Shown here: in pieces, positions 10,937 through 19,106 of the stretch
Numbering within the stretch: the stretch's first letter is position 1
Layout of the letters: every line of letters begins with the position of its first letter
Assembly: GCA_933228895.1 (NCBI GenBank)
Contig: OW121857.1
Location: forward strand, 434,001 to 498,000
Direction: 5' to 3'
From: Platycnemis pennipes
Taxonomy: Eukaryota > Arthropoda > Insecta > Odonata > Platycnemididae
Length of the DNA: 64,000 nt
Notes under the pieces: generated by a model
Seen by the model: only the letters and a program-made list of their open reading frames with translations
Database searches by the model: none
Told to the model about the DNA's origin: nothing
Program-made: the position numbers and the translations under genes

Positions 10937-11119
10937 ATATTGGTAAATCTCCTCATCTCAGTACCCCGAAAGCGTCAACTTCTAAGAAGTCAACCGAAAT
11001 TTCGTTGTCGGATCAATTCAGTCCAATAACCTCTCCAAGTCAATATGAGCGTTTGTCACAAGACATTCAAGTGTTTTGGGCATGGAAGTCACCAGAAGAA
11101 GTCCTCGTCAAGAAAGCTG
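10937..11119 (+). CDS. ETAA1-like gene, exon 2 (ATR-activation-like motif)
   Basis: The exon is bounded by ATTTTAG and CTG|GTAATA and encodes 61 codons, phase 1 at both ends. The peptide is Ser/Thr/Pro-rich and contains S-Q-D-I-Q-V-F-W-A-W-K-S-P near its end. ETAA1 proteins have an N-terminal ATR-activating motif of the form D-I-x-W-D-x-x-S-P, in which the Trp is essential. Here the Trp and S-P are kept, but the acidic residue after the Trp is Ala. Upstream T-P-K and S-P-I-T-S-P sites resemble CDK-type sites. The low-complexity context makes the family call tentative, but splice borders, phase and the next exon support it. Confidence 0.5.
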
Positions 11120-11891
11120 GTAATATATTAAGCATGGAGTCTCAGTACGTGATGTGATTACCAAAATTTAGCTTGGCTAAAAAAGTGTCGGGTGCTGTCA
11201 AATTTCAACTAGGTATTCGTCATGTTCCTACATTTTTTATATCTCTGCAGCAATACCCCGTAAAAGCCCTGTGGTATTGCATATGGCATGTTAATCTCCC
11301 AACGCTTTTTTGTGCCAAATTATGTTGATATTTATAATATTGGCACCGGTGTAAAAAGTAAAGAATCAGCAAACTAGTTTTTGGTTGTCTGTCATTTAAC
11401 AGTCTGAATTTATTACCTTAGTTGCCATGCACATGTTGGTCATTTTAATTTGGTGTATGCATGTCTACCGGTTCAGGGCATGTGCATTGACTGTTAACAC
11501 AATTTCAGACGCCGCGGAAACTTACGCTGCAACATTTTAATATTGTCATCAATCGTTAATGCCATTTATGGGCCCTGTTATCTGAACTATATTCTAACTC
11601 ACCCTTTACCTTTCTTTTTTCTTCCTCCAGTATTTATCAATATTCCTTCTAATATAGGGTTACGATAATTATTTTCATGTAACCGTGACAATGGTACAAG
11701 GACAATTAGTCGTACTTCATTTAGATGATAAATAATGCATAGCACATTAGCGCTATAGTAGACTACTTGTGAATCTGATGTAAATTCTAATACTTTAGTT
11801 CCATGGGTATTAGATTTTCTCATACTAACCAACTTTTCAGAACATTTTGCAGGATATAGATACCTACTTTGACATTTTGCAGCTTGTAAGA
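11120..11891 (+). other. Start of intron 2 of the ETAA1-like gene
   Basis: AT-rich unique-looking sequence between exon 2 and the first transposon of the nested stack. It contains a C/T-rich tract ending in CTCCAG at about 11632, which could serve as an acceptor, but the frame that would follow stops after 12 codons. No other gene is seen. Confidence 0.4.
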
Positions 11892-12364
11892 GGGTGATTC
11901 CATGTCAGTCAAACCATACCATGCCACCCAACGACTTGGATTTTGACGAAACTTGGTACATATGATCCCTTCACCAATGTAACAAATAAGCCCCTAATTT
12001 TCTTTCACCTTGCCCAAGTAGTTTTTCAGTTACAGCCTCTCAAACTTTAGGAGACCACTGAATTTCTTTCATTCACGATGCACACTTCTCAAGGTGCACT
12101 TTTACTCAAAAAATGCTGTCTCACCCATTTCTGAATCACTTCCAATGAAATTTTTCAGCTATGTCCACAGGGCTACGAGGACTCGGGAAAAAATAATATG
12201 AGTCCTTGACTTGTCATTTTAGCCCTAGAAAAATTCTTAAACATTGTCCTTGCAACATTTTTCGGCTAAAAACATGGCTAACAATAAATGCCATTATCAC
12301 AAAAAGGGTCTTCATTAACCTTAACAAATTTTAAATCATAATTATCCTATAGGTATGTGCTTTC

Positions 12365-12534
12365 TGTCATTGTGTCAATTAAATAACTCATGATTAATCT
12401 ATACTTTCACAGTTTATAACCAGTCAACTCAACACTTCATTTTCTTACATATGTCTCTCTTGACTACATATAAACAACATAACAAAAAACTATATAAACA
12501 AAATTGTTTGTTACAGTAAATAAAACTTTCAATA
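12365..12534 (-). repeat. Copia 3' LTR
   Basis: The 170-bp repeat matches 18937-19106 with few differences. On the element strand it starts TATTGAAAG (the usual TG changed to TA) and ends in GACA. The outer side adjoins the CTTTC duplication and the inner side the polypurine tract. Confidence 0.88.
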
Positions 12535-12546
12535 CTCCCCCTTAAC
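12535..12546 (-). promoter_or_regulatory. Copia polypurine tract
   Basis: On the element strand GTTAAGGGGGAG lies directly before the 3' LTR, the standard plus-strand primer position. A second GGGGGAGT tract lies about 120 bp inward (12655-12669 in window coordinates), just beyond the captured segment. Confidence 0.8.
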
Positions 12547-12699
12547 AAATCAATTTTGAACTTTTAAATTTGACACACAAAAATTAATAACCTTTTCACA
12601 AAACGCAATCAAATTCAACTCAATCCTAATTCATTAACAAAATTGGAAGTCTTTACTCCCCCTAAATTTTAATTCTTTTAAAATTATCCTTAGAGAAAG

Positions 12700-13412
12700 A
12701 ACCTCCTTAACAACTTGTTCTTCTCCTCCAGCCTCTTGAGGCGCTCCTCCTCCTCCTCTCATGCCAACCGCTCCTCCTCCTCCATCTTCTTCAGAGCCTC
12801 CTGCATGGATGCTCTTCTTTCCAGGCCCCTTCTTCTTGTCATCCCCTTTCGCCTCTTTGGCACCCTTTTTCTTCTTGTTGTTGTCCCCGTTGCCATCCTC
12901 TTCAGCTGCATCTTCCTCCTCCTCTTCCTCCACGGCAGCACCCCCAGCCTTCCCTTTCTCCTCTGCTCCTCTGTCTCGAGGGTGCCTTCCCCTTCTCCGC
13001 TGCAGCCTTCTCCACAGAAGCCTTGGATGCTGGTGCTCCAGCTGTTGCAGCTGCTACACCCTCTTCCACCATGCTCTTTCCATCTTCCTGACCCTCTTCT
13101 GCAGGTTTCTTGACCCCTTCCTGCTTCTTCTGAGCCAACTTCTTCTGCTTTTCTCGTTCTTTCTTCTTCTGCGCAGCCGTCTTGACGGTCCCCTTGGCAC
13201 CCTTAGCCCATTCGTCCTTTGGTAGTGCCGTGGCATCTGCCCCCTCCTTCCCCCTTTTCTGTGGCACTTCCTTCTCCTCAGCCTCCCCTTCTTTCGTGAT
13301 ACGCTTCCCCTCATCCTTCCTCACGCCCGTATACTCAAATTCCAGCTCTGCCAGCATCTTCTCTACGTCCTTCTCATCATCATCGTCCTTCCTGCGCTTC
13401 TTTTTGCCTTTC
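12700..13412 (-). pseudogene. Captured eIF5B-like N-terminal segment inside copia
   Basis: On the minus strand the copia frame passes from its C-x-x-C zinc module straight into a Lys/Glu/Asp-rich sequence with three blocks found in the same order in the N-terminal half of eukaryotic eIF5B. These are K-K-x-R-K-D-D-D-D then L-A-E-L-E-F-E-Y (about 13390), T-A-Q-K-K-K-E-R-E-K (about 13160), and K-K-K-G-P-G-K-K-S then M-Q-E-A-L-K-K-M-E-E-E-E-R-L with E-R-L-K-R-L-E-E (about 12830-12730). eIF5B is the GTPase that joins ribosomal subunits; its G domain is not present here. Two frameshifts (near 12985 and 12812) and one stop (near 12772) now break it. Other Lys/Glu-rich proteins are possible, but the M-Q-E-A-L block is specific. 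Confidence 0.72.
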
Positions 13413-13585
13413 ATCCTAACGGCCTTGCCTAAATTACAAACGTCACAGCTGTCATCTAATTTCCCTTTTATTTCTAATACCTGGATTTTCTTTGTACCCT
13501 CTTCATGCCAATGTCCAAGTCTATTATGCCATTCCATTACACTACTTAACGCTACTGCATTATGAATTTCATTTTTGTCACTATC
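13413..13585 (-). pseudogene. Copia integrase zinc-binding (GAG-pre-integrase) module
   Basis: The minus strand reads W-H-N-R-L-G-H-W-H then, 24 residues on, D-S-C-D-V-C-N-L-G-K-A-V-R. This is the H-x4-H...C-x2-C zinc-binding module that opens copia integrases. Normally G-K-x-x-R is followed by the integrase core; here the eIF5B-like sequence begins directly after it. If one copy of TCTA and the inserted transposon are removed, this frame joins the upstream protease frame without a shift. Confidence 0.85.
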
Positions 13586-14405
13586 TCTAGGCCCAGTCCA
13601 TATCGATTCAGGCAGCCAAAGAAAAAATCTTACCTTCATAGTCTCAGATGTTATTGAATTTAACATATGTCAAACTTCAGGACGAAGTAAGTAATATGTA
13701 TATTTTAGTTTTGTCCAAAAAAATTTTTGGCCCGAGATACAGTACACCGAACATGGGCCCGCGAGCGCTATTTTTCAAATGCGATTTTTGACAAAATACT
13801 AAAATGCTCATATCTCAGGAATGGTTCAAGATATTTTACTCCTTTTTGTTTTATTTGAAAGATAATAATTTTGTGAGAAAAATGATATCCTTGATTTGAA
13901 AATGTGTGTCCACATTCTCTTGCTGCAATTTTTTTAATTTTATTTTTTTTATTAAAAAAAATTGTTTTTCTTAAAAACGCCAATCCTAAAAATTTTTATT
14001 TTTTTACTGTTTATCGGCACCATAGAGTACTACAATCCCTGAAAAGGAGAACTTCCACTTTTCAGTTTAATAGGTTTTATAAACAATTATTCCAAGCATT
14101 AAGCCAGTTTCCATTACCACATTCTCAGATATTGGTCACATAAAATCAAAATCTCTAGTCTTACTTGACATTTTTTTCTTCTTAAATATGGGTAACAGAC
14201 ACAAATTTCAAACATCAATAGCTTTCAAAATATATGTGCAGGTTAAAAAATGTACAGGTTCCGAAGCATACTTCTGTGCACTCTGCTTAGAACTGAATTT
14301 AGCAATTTAATGAACTAAAAATTTGTTCAACCGCATCAGTATCTTCCTTTGATATTGAGTGATGTCTTCCTGTTGAACCAATAGGAACTGGGGCACCCAA
14401 AATCT

Positions 14406-16503
14406 TCAAAACATCGCGAAATGGAATTGGTGGTGGTGTTGCTGTCTTTCATCTGGGAATCTATATCCAGCAGCTGGTCCATGTGGCAGCATAAAGTTAA
14501 CAATGATTTCACTTAACTCACAACTAATATCTATAATCTCTGCAATCCACCAGTCACAGTCATACACACAGGCCACAAACATTCCTTTTTGTAGTTTGTG
14601 AATTTGAATATTCTCTTGGCATTTATGAGATCTTGGTTGGACAAATGAAATTTCTTCTTTCTTGCTCTTTAAAGTTCGTGCAATATAAGTACGCCCATCA
14701 ATTTGAGTCCAGACATGTGTCTTCTGAATTCCTTTCACAGGGGTAGTTTGGTTCGACCATTCTTTTATTTTCTGCTGGCGGAATTCTTCAACTTCCTCTT
14801 TGGGCAACAGAATCAGGTTTATTGAGGTGTGTGACTGCACCACTCTTGTAAATTCCTTGGCATTCTGAATTGCAGCTGTACTTGAGCTGGAAAGATTATG
14901 TTTTGTTGCATGGTGCTTCAGCAGGCCTCATACACCATCACAGGGCCCCTTACCATGTCCAGTAGCACTGTATACCCACTCCATTGGAACAAAAGACTTC
15001 ATCAGAATTATGATCTTTTCTACCTGTGATTGCAGTGGTTGAATAATTTTGTGTATTGCCAACAATGCATGTGCTGAGTCATGTCCTCTGTCATCACTTA
15101 TAACTGCAACACTTGTGGTCTTGTTCTGAAAATATGTCACTCCTGTAAAAATTGAAACTTGGTCATTACTCCAGTGATATCCTTTAACTTCTTGTGGTAG
15201 AACCACAGACCAGTTCACAGCAAAATCAGAGTGAAGCACTAAATATGCAGCCTCTACCCATCCCTTCACTTCTGCAATGTGTTCTTGTTGCAATTTTTTC
15301 TTTTCTTCAGATGTTGGTGTGTTACTGCTTTCACTGTCCACCTCCCAAGTTCGTCTAAGAAGGTATCAATGGCAACATTTTTCTTAATGAGTTTATTTTC
15401 TTCCCATGTTGCATATGTAACTTCAGAAGAGGTATCTGCTACACTATCCAGACCAAGTGTCTGTAAGTCGAGTCCCCCCTTTCCAGGGCAGTCACCACAG
15501 TCCTGAAACAAACATATCTCTCGTTCTATGTCACAGACCACTAACGACTTCACATGTCCAACCAAGGTGTCATATGTCATATCTTCAAGTAAGTTCTTCA
15601 AAGCTACCACACAGTTCAAAATTTGCACAGTACAAACATAAACAGACATCTCTAGGTGGATGTGGAACAACCCACTTAGGTCGTAATGCATAAAATTTTG
15701 ATCTTCCAATGTGCAATGTTGAGTGTTCCTTCTTATATATGGCAAAAGTTTCTTTAATGCTGTGGGTCATGTATCTTTTCACTTTCACCACTTTTTCTCC
15801 TGCAACTGTCATAGTCATAATGTCTTTTTTTGTTGGCACTCTGGCGAGAACAGTCCCACTTATCTTCCAGATAAAATGACTGTGCAATTTGAACATTTGC
15901 TTCATTCACAGGATGACCATAATATGGATCTGGTTTTCCAAACACTCCTTTTGCTGACCTCAAATTTCTTGTCTTGTCCACCATGTATTTTGATGCAGAT
16001 GGAATGAGGTGCAAAATTTGGTTCTTTGTAAAGAATACTGGGATAATTGTTAGAACTTGAACCTTATCATTGTAGGATGCACATGATTCAACAGCTGAAT
16101 TGATGTTTGATAAAAACTCTTGGCAGGTTGCACAAGCTCCTTTTGGTTCATTTTCTTCTGAAGTTGGAATTTCTACTTTGAAGAGTTTGGTCAGTTTTGT
16201 TCTGGTATGCTCACCCACTACTCCAGAAATGTCTCTGTGTTTTCTTGATGCATACATCTCATGAATTGACTTCACTGACCATGGTTTCTTAACAGGACTA
16301 ACACCAACCTCTGTAGCTGACTGATTGAGGATATGTAGTTCTTCCTCTGCAGTTACAAAATCTGCATCACACACAACATTGGGGGCTTCTTGTTCACTTA
16401 TTGTCATGTTTGATATTGTGTTAAAGCATTTAGAACACAAAAAGTCATTACTGGAAACATTTTCACTTTGAAACAGTCTTAAAATGAGCACTCTTATTTC
16501 CAA
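14406..16503 (-). pseudogene. Transposase-like protein of unnamed family (H-G-K-G-P-C-D-G)
   Basis: Reading from 16503 down, frames give an N-terminal C-x-x-C (F-L-C-S-K-C, about 16440), then F-Y-x-E-D, V-P-T-K-K-D and K-R-Y-M (about 15870-15780), I-G-R-S-K-F-Y-A-L-R-P-K-W-V (about 15700), V-C-L-C-L-Y-C-A-N (about 15640), C-G-D-C-P-G-K-G-G (about 15490), V-I-S-D-D-R-G-H-D (about 15095), T-G-H-G-K-G-P-C-D-G-V (about 14955) and L-P-H-G-P (about 14470). I recall this architecture from uncharacterised proteins spread through metazoan genomes; a cut-and-paste transposase role is inferred. Three frameshifts, a TGA directly after C-D-G-V, and an apparent deletion before F-V-P-M-E-W that removes an expected D-G motif make it dead. 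Confidence 0.7.
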
Positions 16504-16559
16504 CCTGAAGTCTTTTTGTTAGTCTTATGTATCACTCTTTTATGGATATGAAAATAGTC

Positions 16560-16790
16560 AGCACTCTTCACTCTGTGGAAGTTATCTGGAAGCTTCCACA
16601 TTGTTCTAGAGTATTTTGTTACATTCTGGAATTATTTTCAAGTTTGTAGGTTGTTGAAGTGTGTTCTATTATGATCTGAAATTATCTGGAAGCTTCCAAA
16701 TTGTTCTAGAAGGTTCCGTTACATTTTGGAATCATCTAGAATCTTCCGCATTATTCCAAAAGATCATTAATGATTTGGAAGGTTATTAAT
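16560..16790 (-). promoter_or_regulatory. Heat-shock-element array upstream of the transposase
   Basis: Between the transposase start (16503) and the right inverted repeat lie repeated GAA/TTC units. TTCTAGAAGGTTC (16704-16716) is a perfect nTTCnnGAAnnTTCn trimer, the binding consensus of heat-shock factor. Dimers include GAAGCTTC (16589-16596 and 16689-16696) and GAATCTTC (16739-16746). A module of about 100 bp holding these sites is tandemly duplicated (about 16580-16635 and 16680-16735). HSF-driven expression is inferred. Confidence 0.6.
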
Positions 16791-17451
16791 AAAGAAAATC
16801 TAAAAAAATTATCAACATTTAACTAGTTCCTAACTTAGTTTCATTTGTTGTTTTTAGTTAATCACAAACAGTACAAATTTTTGAGATTGGTGTTTTAAAA
16901 TAACAAAATTATAAAAACTTGAAATCAAGAAATTCACCATGGAAGGTAAAAAATTACATTAATTTATAAAACCTGTTAAACTGAAAAGTGAAAGTTCTCC
17001 TTTTCAGGGATTGTAGTACTCTATGGTGCCGATAAACAGTAAAAAAATAAAAATTTTTAGGATTGGCGTTTTTAAGAAAAACAATTTTTTTTAATAAAAA
17101 AAATAAAATTAAAAAAATTGCAGCAAGAGAATGTGGACACACATTTTCAAATCAAGGATATCATTTTTCTCACAAAATTATTATCTTTCAAATAAAACAA
17201 AAAGGAGTAAAATATCTTGAACCGTTCCTGAGATATGAGCATTTTAGTATTTTGTCAAAAATCGCATTTGAAAAATAGCGCTCGCGGGCCCATGTTCGGT
17301 GTACTGTATCTCGGGCCAAAAATTTTTTTGGACAAAACTAAAATATACGTATTACTTACTTTGTCCTGAAGTTTGACATATGTTTAATTCAATAACATCT
17401 GAGACTATGAAGGTAAGGCCCCTGCCTGAATCGATATGGACTGGGCCTCTA

Positions 17452-17880
17452 TCATTTTTTGATTCTTCACACCCTGTCGACACCATGGCCTTGTTTGATA
17501 TTGCTTCTAGTATGTAAAGTCCCTCTCTCTTTCGAGCTGTAAAAATATCTTCTCCCTTGAACCTTCCCACACAGAAATCAGCAAAGGTTTCGCATGAAAT
17601 TCCCTTTTTCGCCGACTTTGAGCAAGATATAAGGTTATAATTGAAATCTGGTACATATAAAACAGCCTTAAATTCCAAAATTACGTTACCACACTTAGAT
17701 GCTAACTCTACTCGTACCGTTCCTATTCCTTCCACTTCAACACTGCCCCTTCCCATATGTACGTAGCCTTTTATTGGTTTTAATGAAATAAATGCCGATT
17801 TGTCCTTGCAAATGTAGTCAGTCGATGGGTTGTCCAATATCCACTCATTGTCTTTCATTCTCATAGTTGTCAAATTCACT
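17452..17880 (-). pseudogene. Copia protease region
   Basis: The minus strand reads W-I-L-D-N-P-S-T-D-Y-I-C (about 17845), where copia proteases have D-S-G-A/C-T at the active site, so the catalytic D-S-G is changed to D-N-P. The rest follows the family pattern, with G-R-G-S-V-E-V-E-G-I-G-T-V and V-L-Y-V-P-D-F-N-Y-N-L-I-S (about 17650). Upstream lies the nucleocapsid, downstream the split integrase module. Confidence 0.8.
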
Positions 17881-18879
17881 GCGTTTATACATGATATCGT
17901 CTTCATGCCGCTACTTACCGATTTAGGTTCATAATCTTCTTCCCCCCTTTTTCTTAATATCTTTATCTCTATTTTCCTCGCAATCTCTCGCGAAATGACT
18001 ACTCTCTCCGCAATTGAAACATTTTCGATTTCAAGGGCAATCTCTGGAAATATGTCCCCACTTATTACAATTATAACACTTTCTATCATCATTGCTTCCA
18101 TTTTTTGCTCCATCGGTGGCCTGGTTTGGGTTGGGTGATAACAGCAATAGCTGCCCCGTTGTCCTCTCCATCCTTGGTTGAAATTTGATGTCAGCGCCTA
18201 GTGTACCACCTTTTTTTCATCACAGGCCATCTCGTCTTCTTGCGACAATACAGCTTTAACTTTTCTTGTTGATAGCTCCTTGCCGCCACCCAGAATTGCA
18301 ATGGTGACTCTGTGGGTATCGGGAAGACCTGCCAGGAATAGGCCTGCCAGCTGCTTGTCGTTGAGCTCTAATCCGTATCCTGCACTTTGGACCACTCTGT
18401 TCAAACCTTGTATCTCAGCCATATATTGATGCATCGTTTTCTCTGGCATTTTCAGTACGTTCATCATTTGCTTCATGACCTTCAGGCATTTGGTCAATGT
18501 AAAAGATGTATGGATTTCCTAATAGGATGTTCCAAGCGTCCTTTGCAAAGTCGTTATCACCAATATCTTCAACATATTCCTTAGATACGTGTTTCAGTAG
18601 GTACTTAGTTCAGTAGGTTTACATACTAGAAGCAGACGATAGTAGTTGTGCTTGATCGATATTTAAATCATCAACTCGTTCTTCATCAAACCTGGGGTCA
18701 ATGGCATTCCAACAGTTCTTTTCTATTAATTCAGCTTTCCCTACTTTGGTCCAAGAATAATAATTTGTAGTATTTAGCTTTTCCATTCCATATTTCGTGG
18801 TCTCTCTGTCCGCCATCTTGATCTTTCTTTTATATTTTTCGCTGGCTGTCTTTTCTTTCGTTTCCGCACTTTCTAACAA
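17881..18879 (-). pseudogene. Copia gag/nucleocapsid
   Basis: From about 18814 on the minus strand, M-E-K-L-N-T-T-N-Y-Y-S-W begins the gag core, continuing with Q-Y-M-A-E-I-Q-G-L and A-G-L-F-L-A-G-L-P (about 18430-18320). Two zinc knuckles C-Y-N-C...G-H...C and C-F-N-C...S-H...C (C-x2-C-x4-H-x4-C) lie at about 18070-18005, separated by a stop. Gag packages the element RNA into virus-like particles. The reading frame is broken in at least three places. Confidence 0.85.
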
Positions 18880-18922
18880 ATTTTTTCTCTTCTCAATTCT
18901 TTTTTACTCTTCACTGAGTGCC

Positions 18923-18936
18923 CTGGGCCCATAACC
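18923..18936 (-). promoter_or_regulatory. Copia primer-binding site (internal initiator-tRNA-Met)
   Basis: Immediately inside the 5' LTR the plus strand reads CTGGGCCCATAACC, identical to the anticodon stem-loop of eukaryotic initiator tRNA-Met. The element would therefore be primed from a cleaved half-tRNA rather than the tRNA 3' end, as known for Drosophila copia. Confidence 0.82.
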
Positions 18937-19106
18937 TGTCGTTGTTTCAATTAAATAACTCATAATTAATCTGCACTTTCACAGTTTATAATCAGTCAAC
19001 TCAACACTTCATTTTATTACATACGTCTCTCTTGACTACGTATAAACAACATAACAAAAAACTATTTAAATAAAATTGTTTGTTACATTAAATAAAACTT
19101 TCAATA
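18937..19106 (-). repeat. Copia 5' LTR
   Basis: 170-bp partner of the LTR at 12365-12534, with the same ends and adjoining the primer-binding site. The outer side is followed by the CTTTC duplication (19107-19111). Confidence 0.88.

Larger units (their letters stand above)
13590..17447 (-). mobile_element. Long-TIR DNA transposon B (GGCCCAGTCC ends, TSD TCTA)
   Basis: The ends are GGCCCAGTCCATATCG and its inverse, flanked by a perfect 4-bp duplication TCTA (13586-13589, 17448-17451). Deleting the element with one duplication restores the copia frame exactly. The inverted repeats run 13590-14083 and 16963-17447 (about 490 bp) and are nearly identical. The 3858-bp element carries a multi-frame transposase-like gene on the minus strand and a heat-shock-element array just upstream of it. 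I do not recognise the superfamily. Confidence 0.85.
12365..19106 (-). mobile_element. Copia-type LTR retrotransposon carrying a captured host sequence
   Basis: Two 170-bp LTRs (12365-12534, 18937-19106) flank the unit, which lies between a perfect 5-bp duplication CTTTC (12360-12364, 19107-19111). Read on the minus strand, the order is 5' LTR, primer-binding site, gag, two CCHC knuckles, protease, integrase zinc-binding module, then an eIF5B-like region and a polypurine tract before the 3' LTR. Integrase core, reverse transcriptase and RNase H are absent. A 3858-bp DNA transposon splits it at 13590-17447; without that insertion it is about 2.9 kb. It is therefore a non-autonomous element that needed another copia for movement. 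Confidence 0.88.

Noticed and set aside
11632..11670. Exon following a good CTCCAG acceptor
   Set aside because: In the required phase the frame reaches a stop after 12 codons, whereas the exon at 31710 continues the family pattern in the same phase.
12715..13565. Plus-strand Ser/Pro/Leu-rich open frames of 120-150 codons
   Set aside because: They are antisense shadows of the Lys/Glu-rich eIF5B-like segment; their residue bias follows from GAG/AAG-rich minus-strand codons.
13768..13983. A 71-codon Lys/Ile/Phe-rich frame repeated identically at 17063-17278
   Set aside because: It lies in the long inverted repeats of transposon B; identity comes from the arms and the sequence is AT-rich.
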